Assembly: GCA_913061435.1 (NCBI GenBank)
Contig: CAJXUK010000020.1
Coordinates: 1 to 50,879, forward strand
Direction: 5' to 3'
Source: an uncultured Thalassolituus sp.
Lineage (GTDB): Bacteria > Pseudomonadota > Gammaproteobacteria > Pseudomonadales > Oceanobacteraceae
Length of the DNA stretch: 50,879 bases
Shown here: piece after piece, positions 1 through 8,816 of the stretch
Layout of the letters: every line of letters begins with the position of its first letter
Position numbering within the stretch: position 1 is the stretch's first letter
Program-made: the position numbers and the translations under genes
The notes under the pieces: generated by a model
What the model saw: the letters and a program-made list of their open reading frames with translations, nothing else
Database searches by the model: none
What the model was told of the DNA's origin: nothing

Positions 1-341
1 AAATGGGTGACCTAGGTATTATCCGTGGTCACGCTCCTTTGCTTACTGCGTTGAAACCCGGTCCTGTTCGCATCATCAAACAAAATGGTGATGAGGTAGT
101 GATCTACGTTTCAGGCGGTTATTTAGAAGTTCAGCCAAACGGAATTTCCGTTTTAGCTGATACCGCAGTGCGCGCTGGTGACCTTGATGAGGCCGCAGCA
201 TTAGAAGCACAGAAGCATGCTCAGAAAGCGTTAGAAAATCAGAGTTCTGACTTTGATCACACTCGCGCAATGAGTCAGTTGGCAGAAGCCGTAGCTCAGC
301 TACGTACGATCCAACAGGTTCGTAAAAAATTGGGCAGATAG
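1..341 (+). CDS. atpC: ATP synthase F1 epsilon subunit, 5'-truncated by window edge
   Basis: This is the C-terminal part of the epsilon subunit, the central-stalk protein of F1 that couples rotation to catalysis and can inhibit ATP hydrolysis. The visible residues cover most of the N-terminal beta sandwich ([14 protein letters not shown] is the usual epsilon motif) and the C-terminal helical hairpin ending in a lysine/arginine-rich tail. The first ATG in the window (base 3) is internal: full proteins have roughly 30 more residues before this motif, so the true start lies upstream. In this group atpC closes the atp operon, and a strong terminator follows directly. Confidence 0.96.
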   Translation, partial: MGDLGIIRGHAPLLTALKPGPVRIIKQNGDEVVIYVSGGYLEVQPNGISVLADTAVRAGDLDEAAALEAQKHAQKALENQSSDFDHTRAMSQLAEAVAQLRTIQQVRKKLGR

Positions 342-370
342 TTCTAGTTTAACTAGAAGTACTGCTTCAT

Positions 371-408
371 AAAAAAACCGAACTTCCGTAATGGGGTTCG
401 GTTTTTTT
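371..408. terminator. Bidirectional rho-independent terminator after atpC
   Basis: A 13-base arm (371-383, A7 then CCGAAC) pairs perfectly with 396-408 (GTTCGG then T7). The stem is flanked by an A-run on one side and a T-run on the other, so it can stop transcription from atpC on plus and from ubiT on minus. Confidence 0.92.
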
Positions 409-436
409 ATGTTTAAAAATTATCAATAAATGCTTC

Positions 437-1030
437 TTAACTGTTTGCAGTAATCAACTCATCTGACCATACATCAAGTATTTTCCTAAATGGTTTATCT
501 AGCAGCGCTAGATCAAACTGATCAAACAAGTTTTTTATTTCTAACCCTAATTCAGTATCCCCGCTAATCCTGAGTTTACGATTGAAAAACAAGGTATCAG
601 GGTCGACTTTTTGCGACGCCATTAAGACCAAAGCATCAACCGAAGCACTGAAGACTACATCCGGCACAGAACTTATCGACTGTGCTTCTGTTAGGTTTAA
701 CATCATTAACTGTTGATCAATTTTGGTGAAATACCATTTTGCAGGAATGTCCCTTATTTCAACTTCTGCAACCTTGCCGTCTAAAAAATCAATCTCGCCA
801 TCATCCATAAATGGCTGACTTAAGCGTTTAACTTGATGTAAGACAAAGTAGTTCTCTACCTTAGACGGCATAATTCTGTGCGCTATTGAAAGCAACTTCG
901 CTGAGTTTTCCACTGCCTTTTGTGTACTCTTTTCAAGCATGGGTTTAACAAGAGGGCTGTTTTGAATAAGGCGAGTTAGTTCAGTGTTTATGAGTAAAGC
1001 ACGTTTTGGCATCAGTTTTTTAAATCGCAT
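437..1030 (-). CDS. ubiT: UbiT, SCP2-domain factor of oxygen-independent ubiquinone synthesis
   Basis: UbiT (YhbT) is an SCP2-type lipid-binding protein needed, with UbiU and UbiV, for ubiquinone synthesis without oxygen; it is thought to carry the hydrophobic intermediate. The protein is 197 residues, slightly longer than E. coli UbiT. The diagnostic block lies at about residues 143-168 (PDTLFFNRKL, then GDTELGLEIKNL), which matches the E. coli protein closely as I recall it. It is transcribed divergently from ubiU-ubiV across a 109-bp gap with an FNR/Anr-like site. Two other annotations would be possible (UbiJ or a generic SCP2 protein), but the motif and the neighbours make UbiT much more likely. 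Confidence 0.9.
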   Translation of the reverse strand: MRFKKLMPKRALLINTELTRLIQNSPLVKPMLEKSTQKAVENSAKLLSIAHRIMPSKVENYFVLHQVKRLSQPFMDDGEIDFLDGKVAEVEIRDIPAKWYFTKIDQQLMMLNLTEAQSISSVPDVVFSASVDALVLMASQKVDPDTLFFNRKLRISGDTELGLEIKNLFDQFDLALLDKPFRKILDVWSDELITANS

Positions 1031-1095
1031 AATAGATCCGATCAGCTTAAAAAGTTAAATATGAGCTTAGTTTACTGGACCTTTTTGATGATGCC

Positions 1096-1109
1096 TTAAT
1101 CAAGATCAA
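1096..1109. promoter_or_regulatory. FNR/Anr-like box between ubiT and ubiU
   Basis: TTAAT-CAAG-ATCAA differs at one base from the consensus TTGAT-N4-ATCAA. Its centre is about 37 bases before the ubiU ATG and 72 bases before the ubiT start. A class II site (centre near -41.5) would give a ubiT transcript starting near 1061. For ubiU the spacing is too tight for that arrangement. Known: E. coli ubiUV is under Fnr control. Inferred: oxygen control here. Confidence 0.5.
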
Positions 1110-1139
1110 GAAACAGTATGAAGCCAATATGGAGCTATT

Positions 1140-2132
1140 ATGGAACTGTTAAGTCCTGCAGGCAGCTTACCTGCCTTAAAAGCCGCAGTAGATGAAGGCG
1201 CTGATGCCATTTATATGGGTTTAAAAAACGATACCAATGCACGACATTTTGCCGGGTTAAATTTTACCGATAAAACTATGACCCAAGGTGTTAACTACGC
1301 TCAAGACAAGAACTGTCGTGTGCATGTGGCGGTAAATACTTTTGCCCACCCAGATCGCAGCCATGCGTGGTTTGATGCGGTTAAGAAAACACATGACATG
1401 GGAGCCGATGTACTGATCGCCTCTAATATTGCCGTTTTAGAATACGCCGCCACACACTATCCCGAATTAGAATTACACCTTTCTGTACAAGCAGCGGCCA
1501 CCAACGTTGCCGCGATTAACTTCTTCAAACAATTTGGTGTTAGCCGAGTGGTATTACCGCGGGTGCTTTCTTATCAGCAGGTCGCCAACTTAGCGCAAGA
1601 TACTGACATTGAACTAGAAGTGTTTGCTTTTGGTAGCTTATGCATCATGGCCGAAGGGCGTTGTTATTTATCGTCATACATGACCGGGGAATCGCCAAAT
1701 ACCGTCGGTGCGTGTTCGCCCGCTAAATTTGTACGCTGGGAAGAAACCGATAAAGGTTTAGAAAGCCGCTTGAATGATGTATTGATCGACCGCTTTGCCG
1801 AAGACGAAAATGCTGGTTACCCCACACTTTGTAAAGGCCGTTTCAATGTTGAAGGAGATATTAGCCACGCATTAGAAGAACCCACCAGCTTGAACACTCT
1901 TAGCCTTTTACCACAGCTTAACAACATTGGTATCAGTGCATTAAAAATTGAAGGACGCCAACGAAGCCCCGCGTATACCAGGCAAGTCACTCGAACTTGG
2001 CGCAGCGCTATTGATGCCATGAAGAAAAACCCCACTGAATTTCAGGTTCAGCAAGAGTGGAATAAATGCTTGAGTGCACTATCAGAAGGGTCGCAAACAA
2101 CCTTAGGCGCTTACGAACGCACTTGGCAATAA
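1140..2132 (+). CDS. ubiU: UbiU, [4Fe-4S] U32-family subunit for oxygen-independent ubiquinone hydroxylation
   Basis: UbiU (YhbU) forms a heterodimer with UbiV that hydroxylates the ubiquinone ring without O2, using prephenate as the oxygen donor. The 330-residue protein matches E. coli UbiU nearly end to end (DTNARHFAGLNFT near residue 31, LEVFAFGSLCIM near 159, KIEGRQRSPAY toward the C-terminus). The four cysteines expected to bind the [4Fe-4S] cluster are present at 168, 175, 192 and 231. ubiV follows after 30 bases, so the two form an operon. The name peptidase U32 is a family label only; no protease role is implied. Confidence 0.95.
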   Translation: MELLSPAGSLPALKAAVDEGADAIYMGLKNDTNARHFAGLNFTDKTMTQGVNYAQDKNCRVHVAVNTFAHPDRSHAWFDAVKKTHDMGADVLIASNIAVLEYAATHYPELELHLSVQAAATNVAAINFFKQFGVSRVVLPRVLSYQQVANLAQDTDIELEVFAFGSLCIMAEGRCYLSSYMTGESPNTVGACSPAKFVRWEETDKGLESRLNDVLIDRFAEDENAGYPTLCKGRFNVEGDISHALEEPTSLNTLSLLPQLNNIGISALKIEGRQRSPAYTRQVTRTWRSAIDAMKKNPTEFQVQQEWNKCLSALSEGSQTTLGAYERTWQ

Positions 2133-2162
2133 TCGCTATACCGAACACGCAGAGAGGCCGTT

Positions 2163-3032
2163 ATGGAATTTTCAATGGGCAATCTCCAGTTTTACTGGGA
2201 AAAAGATACCGTATTAGATTTTTATCAAAAAGTAGCCGACTCCAATGTCGAACACGTTTACTTGGGTGAATCGGTTTGCTCAAAGCGCCGTGAACTTAGG
2301 CTGGATGATTGGTTAGAAATAGGCCGTGAGCTAAGCAAGAAAGGCAAATCCGTTGTGCTTAGCAGCCTTGCTTTGTTAGAAGCAAAAAGCGAATTAGCAA
2401 CATTAAAAAAAGTGTGTTTAAACGGAGAGCTAAAAGTTGAAGCTAATGACTTTGGTGCCGTTGAACTATTAACCGAGGCTAAAGTGCCGTTTGTCGCCGG
2501 CGCTGCACTGAATATTTATAACCAGCACGACTTAAAAGTGCTATTAGATCGAGGTATGCAGCGCTGGGTGGTACCGGTAGAATTATCCCGAGACTGGTTG
2601 GTTAAAATCATGGCAGGTTGCGAAGAACTGGGCATTCGAGAGAAAATCGAGACCGAGGTCTATGGTTATGGTTATTTACCTTTAGCGTATTCAGCACGTT
2701 GCTTTACTGCACGTTCAGAAGATCGACCAAAAGATCAATGCGGCTTGTGCTGCATTAAATACCCAGATGGCCGCAAAATTGATAGCCAAGAAGGATTAGA
2801 ATTATTCCGCATGAATGGCATTCAAACCATGTCGGGTTCTATTCAGAATTTGATTAATGATTTACCGTCTATGGCAGGCTTGGTTGATATTGTCAGAATG
2901 AGCCCACATTCCTTAGAAGTCTTTGATTGGCTGGATAAATTTCAGCAGGCTTTAGATGATAACCAAAGAATACCGCTGCAGGGTTACTGCAACGGTTACT
3001 GGCATAAAATTGAAGGTATGAAAGCGATTTAG
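2163..3032 (+). CDS. ubiV: UbiV, [4Fe-4S] partner of UbiU
   Basis: UbiV (YhbV) is the second subunit of the anaerobic ubiquinone hydroxylase. The 289-residue protein aligns with E. coli UbiV (YLGESVCSKRR near residue 33, ARCFTARSEDRPKD at 178-191). The cluster cysteines are conserved at 39, 180, 193 and 197. It is co-transcribed with ubiU. Its stop overlaps by four bases the stop of the convergent DHH gene, with no terminator between them. Confidence 0.95.
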   Translation: MEFSMGNLQFYWEKDTVLDFYQKVADSNVEHVYLGESVCSKRRELRLDDWLEIGRELSKKGKSVVLSSLALLEAKSELATLKKVCLNGELKVEANDFGAVELLTEAKVPFVAGAALNIYNQHDLKVLLDRGMQRWVVPVELSRDWLVKIMAGCEELGIREKIETEVYGYGYLPLAYSARCFTARSEDRPKDQCGLCCIKYPDGRKIDSQEGLELFRMNGIQTMSGSIQNLINDLPSMAGLVDIVRMSPHSLEVFDWLDKFQQALDDNQRIPLQGYCNGYWHKIEGMKAI

Positions 3033-3991
3033 CCGTCTTGATTTATACGCTTAATCAAGGTTTCAAGAACCTCCGCGTACTTGTCATTTTCGACCTGACA
3101 AGTACCGGCATTTCTATGCCCGCCGCCTGCATGTTCTAAGCACAGTTCGCCGATGTGAGTTTGATGGCTGCGGTTAATAATAGAGCCGCCAATAGCAAAT
3201 ACCGTATTTTGTTTCTTTAATCCCCACAAAACATGAATTGAAATGTTCTGCTCAGGAAAGAGTGCGTAAATCATAAAGCGGTTACCCGCATAAATAATCT
3301 CTTCGTCTCTTAAATCAAGCACCACCAAATTGCTGTGAACCGTGGTACAGCGTTTGAGTTGATCTTCAAACTGCTGGCGATGTTCGTTGTATAATTCAAC
3401 TCTTTCTTTCACATCGTCTAGTTGCAAAATTTGATCAATAGAATGATCACGACAATAATCAATTAACTGCATCATTAGCTGATAATTACTCACTCTAAAC
3501 TCTCTAAAGCGCCCAAGGCCCGTGCGAGAATCCATTAAAAAGTTCAACAATACCCAATCTGTTGGGTTAAGAATTTCGTCGCGGCTAAACTGAGCCGAGT
3601 CTGCTTTATCAACTGCGTCCATCATTTCGGTAGAAATATTTGGAAAACGTTCAGAGCCGCCATAATAATCATAAACAACACGAGCGGCAGAAGGCGCATC
3701 GGTTTCAATAATATGATTATCTGGCACGCTATCGCCGCGACGCTTCACCTCAGAAGCATGATGATCAAAACTTAAATGACAGCCGGCAACATAAGGCAAG
3801 TTGGTGGTAATGTCGTTTGCGCCAATCTCGATAATGCCGTCTTGCATGTCTTTTGGGTGAACAAACAAAATGTCATTAATCATCCCTAAATCTTTAAATA
3901 AAACGGCACAAACAAGGCCATCAAAATCACTGCGGGTCACTAAGCGAAACGGTTGCTTTACAGAATCAATATTCAAAATAAGGATCTCCAC
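3029..3991 (-). CDS. DHH-family phosphoesterase
   Basis: The protein has the DHH/DHHA1 architecture of manganese-dependent phosphoesterases (RecJ, oligonucleotide phosphodiesterase and exopolyphosphatase relatives). Motif I is DFDG (22-25), motif III is DHHAS (76-80), and the DHHA1 domain ends with GGGH followed by RNAG (289-296), which binds substrate. The substrate cannot be read from sequence. The listed start is GTG with no ribosome site before it. A TTG at 3976 (five codons in) is preceded at nine bases by GTGGAG, so 3976 may be the real start. It is convergent with ubiV and probably a single-gene unit. Confidence 0.82.
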   Translation of the reverse strand: MEILILNIDSVKQPFRLVTRSDFDGLVCAVLFKDLGMINDILFVHPKDMQDGIIEIGANDITTNLPYVAGCHLSFDHHASEVKRRGDSVPDNHIIETDAPSAARVVYDYYGGSERFPNISTEMMDAVDKADSAQFSRDEILNPTDWVLLNFLMDSRTGLGRFREFRVSNYQLMMQLIDYCRDHSIDQILQLDDVKERVELYNEHRQQFEDQLKRCTTVHSNLVVLDLRDEEIIYAGNRFMIYALFPEQNISIHVLWGLKKQNTVFAIGGSIINRSHQTHIGELCLEHAGGGHRNAGTCQVENDKYAEVLETLIKRINQDG

Positions 3992-4234
3992 TTTTAATGA
4001 AATACATGCGCCAGTAATGGCGAATTAAAAATAAAACATATCGTAGAAGCATAGACTAAAAACAATAATACTTTACAGAGCAGCCTCATTTTATGAACAG
4101 AAAAACAAACTGGATCAAGGGTTTTTCTAATAAAAGGTGATTGTCTTACCTTCGTTCATTTACTCCTGATATGATAAAGATATTATTAGATCACTTTCTA
4201 ATACTAATAAATTGGAATTTAGGAAATACAGCTT

Positions 4235-5269
4235 ATGGGCAATTCAACAACTACTAATTACTTAGCTTGTGTGCACAGCATTACTAAAAGTAGCATCACT
4301 ATGGTTTTAATCGTACTGAGCTTATTTTTGTCAGGTTGTGCCTCTAAAGCGACTGCTCCTCCTGCTGAGATACCAAATTGGGTTCAAAATCCTCTTGGTG
4401 ATACAGCCGATAGCATATATGGAATAGGCGAAGGATATAGTTTAGAAAGTGCTAAAAAGAGTGCACTTCGTGATATTGCCGGCAAACTTATGACCAAGGT
4501 GAGTAGCGAGAGTGTTGGTCGAGCTTCGGATTCAAATGGTCAAAGTTCGAGTTCATTCCAGCAAAAGATTAATACTCAAATAGAAGACACCAAATTAACC
4601 AGTTACGAGACCATAAGAGCCATCAATGTTAATGGTCAGTATTACGTTCTAATTGATATGGATAGAAAGGTATTCATTAAGGATAACAAAAATAAACTGG
4701 ATGAAATTGAAGCAAAAATGATGCAAGAGTTATCCGGTATTGAACGCAAAAATAAGTTAATTCAACTTACTCATTACAACAAAGTTGTTCAATTAGTAGA
4801 AGAAGCAAGAAGACCGCTATATCTCATTCAAGCTGTAAACTCACAATTTGATATAGACTCATACCTTAAAAAGTACAGACAGTATGAGCAAAATGAAAAA
4901 CAGCTATCACAAACAACCCAATTCGCTATTAAGTATGACGCAGGCATGTCGGGTGTTGCAAAACGCTTAGCCGACTCCATGAAAATGAATGGTTTTCAGA
5001 TTAATAATAATACAAAGCACGATGCGATTATTTCAATTGGTGGCACAGCTACAAAGAGTGAAGCATTTTCTATGAAAATGGTCGCTATTAACTTTATCGT
5101 AACTGTCAAAACTGACAACAACCAGCTTATTAGTAGCAAACAATATAATATTAACGGTTCGTCAGTAAGCAGTTATGCTGCTGGAGAATTAAATGCACTT
5201 AATCAAATAAAAGAAAGTTTTAATAATAAACTTGACCTTTATTCGATGCTTGGCTTAATTGCCGAGTGA
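4235..5269 (+). CDS. LPP20-family outer-membrane lipoprotein
   Basis: A long N-region followed by a hydrophobic segment (about 22-33) and a lipobox LSGC puts the lipidated cysteine at residue 35. Residues about 45-155 show the LPP20 pattern (PNWVQNP, YGIGEGYS, AKKSALRDIAGKL, YYVLIDMD), seen in Helicobacter Lpp20 and Vibrio FlgP. The remaining 190 residues are not a family I recognise; they contain a coiled-coil-like stretch (about 150-175) and a beta-rich end. The residue after the cysteine is alanine, so sorting to the outer membrane is expected. AGGA lies ten bases before the ATG. The gene is AT-rich and pairs with the next lipoprotein gene 52 bases downstream. Confidence 0.72.
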   Translation: MGNSTTTNYLACVHSITKSSITMVLIVLSLFLSGCASKATAPPAEIPNWVQNPLGDTADSIYGIGEGYSLESAKKSALRDIAGKLMTKVSSESVGRASDSNGQSSSSFQQKINTQIEDTKLTSYETIRAINVNGQYYVLIDMDRKVFIKDNKNKLDEIEAKMMQELSGIERKNKLIQLTHYNKVVQLVEEARRPLYLIQAVNSQFDIDSYLKKYRQYEQNEKQLSQTTQFAIKYDAGMSGVAKRLADSMKMNGFQINNNTKHDAIISIGGTATKSEAFSMKMVAINFIVTVKTDNNQLISSKQYNINGSSVSSYAAGELNALNQIKESFNNKLDLYSMLGLIAE

Positions 5270-5321
5270 TAAAATTTTTATTAATCTAACAGTCAATAGA
5301 AAATTAATATAGAGAAACATA

Positions 5322-6338
5322 ATGGAATATAAAGTAAAAAAATTACTTGCATTGGGTTGTATCGGTAGTCTTTCTTTTTTAACAGGTTGCGCAAGCTATA
5401 AGATTGAAAACTTTGACGCTTATTCACCTTCTACAATGCTTGAAGCAGACGTTATGCCGAGCATGGAAGAGCTAAAAAATAAAAAGACAAAAATCGTTGT
5501 TTTTACTGCTGATGACAGCAACATTGATCTAGCAAAAAGTGCTAAAGCGGGTTTTAGTATTTCTACTAGTTTAGAAAAACATCTCTCTGAAACTGGTGCT
5601 GAGATTGTTGATCGCAATATAGCTAAGAAGTTGAAAAGTGAAATTAAGTTAGCGGAAGTAAAAGGCAAATCGACCTACGAAGGTCCAAGCATTGCAGATT
5701 ATGCCATTACTGGAAACGTATCAGCTGCAAACATAGGTTCAAAATTCTACGAGCGCTCTCAGTATACCGATAAAAAAGGTAAGGTTTACGTTACACCTGC
5801 TAGATGCAAGTACACTGCGCAAGTAACAGCCAACCTAAAAGTGTACAAATTGCCAGGATTGGCTTTCTCTAAATCAGTGAGCATTGACGATACTGTTAGC
5901 GTATCTGAAGAAACTAGAAACAGTAACTGTCCATATTCTTTAAACGCGCAACAAAGCTTGGTTCGTCAAGCTGCCGCTGCTGCCGTTAAAGATTCACGTA
6001 CAGAATTTCAAAACTATTTTGCACCTAAAGCGTATGTGATCGAACGCAGAATTAATGAAGATAAAAACATCTTCAAACTTTCTCGCGGTACAGATGCAGG
6101 TTTTAAAACAGGTTCAAGCGTTAAGTTTTATAACTTAGAGGTAAACAGAAACCCATTAACTCAAGAAGTTAACGCAGAAGAATCTTCTGTTGTTGAAGGT
6201 AGCGTGTCTGATAAAGTAGGCAAAAAGCATGCTTGGGTTATTGTCGATGAAGTAGAAAAAGCAGGTAAGATTAGATTAGGTGACTATGTAAAAGTGACTT
6301 ATGAAAAAGGATTTTTAGAAGGTCTTCCTAGCTTCTAA
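5322..6338 (+). CDS. Lipoprotein with CsgG/TolB-like and FlgT C-terminal-like regions
   Basis: A signal peptide ends in lipobox LTGC, giving lipidated cysteine 23. Residues about 55-150 follow the CsgG/TolB-N pattern: a KIVVF strand, a small-residue helix, ETGAEIVDRN, then IADYAITGNVSAA. Residues about 240-330 (YVIERRI, then LSRGTDAGFKTGSSVKFY, and IRLGDYVKVTYE) resemble the small beta barrel at the C-terminus of FlgT. The domain reading is by eye and moderate. It forms an apparent operon with the LPP20 lipoprotein. No flagellar or curli genes are nearby. A terminator follows the stop codon. Confidence 0.62.
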   Translation: MEYKVKKLLALGCIGSLSFLTGCASYKIENFDAYSPSTMLEADVMPSMEELKNKKTKIVVFTADDSNIDLAKSAKAGFSISTSLEKHLSETGAEIVDRNIAKKLKSEIKLAEVKGKSTYEGPSIADYAITGNVSAANIGSKFYERSQYTDKKGKVYVTPARCKYTAQVTANLKVYKLPGLAFSKSVSIDDTVSVSEETRNSNCPYSLNAQQSLVRQAAAAAVKDSRTEFQNYFAPKAYVIERRINEDKNIFKLSRGTDAGFKTGSSVKFYNLEVNRNPLTQEVNAEESSVVEGSVSDKVGKKHAWVIVDEVEKAGKIRLGDYVKVTYEKGFLEGLPSF

Positions 6339-6367
6339 TTAAAGCAATCGTGTATTTGCTAGATCAG

Positions 6368-6420
6368 AAAAGCCTCGTTAATAATTTTGTTGATTCAAAC
6401 TAACTAACGCAGGCTTTTTT
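6368..6420 (+). terminator. Terminator after the lipoprotein pair
   Basis: AAAAGCCT-CGTTA (from 6368) pairs with TAACG-C-AGGCTTTTTT (to 6420) with one bulged base, and the T-run lies on the plus strand. The reverse strand has only a short A/T tract, so it is less clear as a terminator for the convergent trmB-type gene. Confidence 0.75.
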
Positions 6421-6456
6421 ATGTCTGTCATTTAAATTCAGCAAACTATTGCTGTA

Positions 6457-7188
6457 CTACAAAGCCTTCCAAAGGGTATCAAACATCATTTGATGGGTGC
6501 CCGATATTGCATCACTATCGATCACTACGGCCACAGGGAAATCGTTTTTAGTTAGACTGATCATTGCCACCTTGGGCGGATAAATAGCGATGTAAGATGC
6601 ATCGCCTTCGCCTTTCATCCACTTACGTTCAGCCAACTCAGCTTCGTCACCCCCTTCACCAATGGCTAATACCCTCACAAAAATACCTTTAGCGATACGC
6701 TGTTTAGTAAAAGTAGGAAAGGGGCGGTACAAATGCTCGCGCAAGGCTTGAGTCGAAATAACAGAGTAGGATTTGTCGCCTTTATCGGTCGAGCTAAGAA
6801 TGTCGCGTAATACATACTCAACCCCTTCATCACCTTCATAAAAACGCACATTGCTAGTCGCAAATTCTGGTTTTAAATGACGAAGTGCCGGAATAATATC
6901 GCTTTTTAAACTGGATAAAGTCGCTTCTAGTTCTTGCTGTTTTTCCTCAGCTAAATCCAATAAACGCGATGGATCTTCTGCTTGGAAAATACGGCGTTTA
7001 CCTTTAGGCAAATAATTGACAATGCCTTTTTTAACCAAGACCTTAAGAGTCTCGTAAGTGCTGCCACGGTTTACATCGGCTTTCGCTGCAAGATCACGAA
7101 TCGATGCTGGGCCTAACTCAAGCAATGCAAGATAAATAGCGATTTCGCGATCGCTAAGGTCTAGAGATTTCAACGAAGATAAATTCAT
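6457..7188 (-). CDS. TrmB-family transcriptional regulator
   Basis: The N-terminal winged helix (IAIYLALLELG, SIRDLAAKADVNRGSTYETLKVLVKKGIV) is typical of TrmB, a family that senses sugars or other small molecules. A short coiled linker (EEKQQELEATLSSLKSD) and a C-terminal effector-like domain follow. An upstream in-frame extension to 7269 exists, but it has odd composition, no ribosome site, and would place an inverted repeat inside the coding region. I therefore start at the ATG at 7188 (243 residues). No sugar uptake genes are adjacent; the nearest is glmU, which is divergent. Target and effector are unknown. Confidence 0.75.
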   Translation of the reverse strand: MNLSSLKSLDLSDREIAIYLALLELGPASIRDLAAKADVNRGSTYETLKVLVKKGIVNYLPKGKRRIFQAEDPSRLLDLAEEKQQELEATLSSLKSDIIPALRHLKPEFATSNVRFYEGDEGVEYVLRDILSSTDKGDKSYSVISTQALREHLYRPFPTFTKQRIAKGIFVRVLAIGEGGDEAELAERKWMKGEGDASYIAIYPPKVAMISLTKNDFPVAVVIDSDAISGTHQMMFDTLWKAL

Positions 7189-7228
7189 AAGATCGACACA
7201 GTTCACAAACGAATAACAATCATAATTC

Positions 7229-7251
7229 ATTGTCATTTTTTTTGTGACAAT
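7229..7251. promoter_or_regulatory. Inverted repeat upstream of the TrmB-type gene (operator candidate)
   Basis: ATTGTCA (7229-7235) and TGACAAT (7245-7251) are perfect inverted 7-base arms around a 9-base spacer. Partial symmetry continues outward through ATAATT/ATTAT and ACAAT/ATTGT. It lies 41-63 bases before the chosen start of the minus-strand regulator and upstream of glmU. TrmB proteins bind palindromes, so autoregulation is a plausible reading. Confidence 0.5.
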
Positions 7252-7395
7252 TATTATTGTAAATATCACAAAACGCCATAAACTGACCGGCTAATAATTA
7301 ACACGAGCACTTATCAGTACAATATCTTAACCAATCTTATAGATAAGTTATCGCTTTAAGTGTCACCCTCTTTACACATGGAAGAATATCCAACT

Positions 7396-8793
7396 ATGAC
7401 TATCGACGTTGTCGTCCTCGCAGCCGGCCAAGGCTCGCGCATGAAATCCCTATTGCCTAAAGTATTACACCCAATCGCTGGCAAACCTATGCTAGCCCAC
7501 GTATTAGACAGCGCTAAAGCGGTTAACGCCGACGCAATGCATGTGGTGATTGGCCATGGTGCAGAAAAAGTTAAAACCGCATTTGCCAATGAAAAGAACC
7601 TAAGCTGGGCGCTACAAGCCGAGCAAAAAGGCACCGGTCACGCCGTGATGATGGCGCTAGAAAGTTTAGCAGCAGAAGGCACTACTTTAATTTTATATGG
7701 TGATGTGCCGCTAACTCAGCCAGCAACGTTACAAGCATTGATCGAATTGTCGAACGAACAGCAGCTTGGCTTATTAACCGTTAACATGGCAGACAGCACA
7801 GGCTATGGCCGCATCGTGCGTGATGCAGACAACAAAGTAACCGCTATTGTTGAACACAAAGACGCCAATGCCGAGCAGCTATTAATCAAAGAAGTGAATA
7901 CCGGCATTTTGGCCGTGCCAACAGCCAAACTGCATCAGTGGTTGCCGACCTTGAGCAACGATAATGCCCAAGGCGAATATTATTTAACCGACATCATCGC
8001 CATGGCCGTTGCTAATGGTTTAACGGTTGAAACCTTGCAGCCAGAAAACGAACAAGAAACCTACGGCGTGAACAACCGCCAGCAACAAGCCGAGTTAGAG
8101 CGCTGGTATCAGACTCAGCGCGTTAATGCCTTAATGGCAAACGGCGTAACGGTATTAGATCCAGCGCGTTTGGATATTCGCTTAGGTAAAGTTAATAATT
8201 CAGGTCTAACCGTCGGTAACGACGTCGTGATTGATGTAAACGTTATCCTAGAAGGCGACGTAACCTTGGGCGACGGCGTAGAAATCGGCCCTAACTGCAT
8301 CATTAAAAACTCGACCCTAGCAGCAGGCACCAAAGTAGAAGCCTTCTCGCATATCGAAGATGCGAGCGTTGCGCAATCTTGCACGATTGGCCCATACGCG
8401 CGTTTACGCCCGGGTGCTGATCTAGCTGACGGCGCAAAAGTCGGTAACTTCTGCGAAGTGAAAAAATCTCACATCGGCGCAGGGGCAAAAGTAAACCACC
8501 TAACCTACATTGGTGATGCAACCATTGGCGCAAATGCTAACATCGGTGCAGGCACCATTACTTGTAACTACGATGGCGTAAACAAATTTAAAACAGAAAT
8601 TGGTGAAAACGCCTTTATTGGCTCCAATTCCTCGTTAGTGGCTCCGGTAACAATCGGCGCAAACGCAACGATAGCCGCAGGTTCTACGGTAACAAAAGAT
8701 GTGGCTGCCGCAGAGCTAGCAGTGGCGCGTGGTAAACAAAAAAATATCAGTGGCTGGCAGCGTCCAGTAAAAACTGAAACCAAATCAAAATAG
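7396..8793 (+). CDS. glmU: Bifunctional N-acetylglucosamine-1-P uridyltransferase / GlcN-1-P acetyltransferase
   Basis: GlmU makes UDP-GlcNAc, the precursor of peptidoglycan and lipopolysaccharide, in the cytoplasm. The N-terminal uridyltransferase domain opens with the nucleotide-binding [11 protein letters not shown] (8-18). The C-terminal half is a left-handed beta helix of hexapeptide repeats (for example [16 protein letters not shown]) with the acetyl-CoA site. A longer reading from a GTG at 7360 is possible, but GGAAG lies 11 bases before the ATG at 7396 and the family N-terminus begins there (465 residues). glmS follows after 23 bases, so the two hexosamine genes are probably co-transcribed. 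Confidence 0.97.
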   Translation: MTIDVVVLAAGQGSRMKSLLPKVLHPIAGKPMLAHVLDSAKAVNADAMHVVIGHGAEKVKTAFANEKNLSWALQAEQKGTGHAVMMALESLAAEGTTLILYGDVPLTQPATLQALIELSNEQQLGLLTVNMADSTGYGRIVRDADNKVTAIVEHKDANAEQLLIKEVNTGILAVPTAKLHQWLPTLSNDNAQGEYYLTDIIAMAVANGLTVETLQPENEQETYGVNNRQQQAELERWYQTQRVNALMANGVTVLDPARLDIRLGKVNNSGLTVGNDVVIDVNVILEGDVTLGDGVEIGPNCIIKNSTLAAGTKVEAFSHIEDASVAQSCTIGPYARLRPGADLADGAKVGNFCEVKKSHIGAGAKVNHLTYIGDATIGANANIGAGTITCNYDGVNKFKTEIGENAFIGSNSSLVAPVTIGANATIAAGSTVTKDVAAAELAVARGKQKNISGWQRPVKTETKSK

Positions 8794-8816
8794 AATTAAA
8801 TCGGAATTATAAAACC

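Noticed and set aside
6457..7269. The longer form of the TrmB-type protein starting at 7269
   Set aside because: The extra 27 residues have no family similarity, no ribosome site, and include the inverted repeat at 7229-7251.
8794..8816. A glmS ribozyme or riboswitch before glmS
   Set aside because: Only 23 bases separate glmU and glmS, too short for the ribozyme, which is typical of Gram-positive bacteria.
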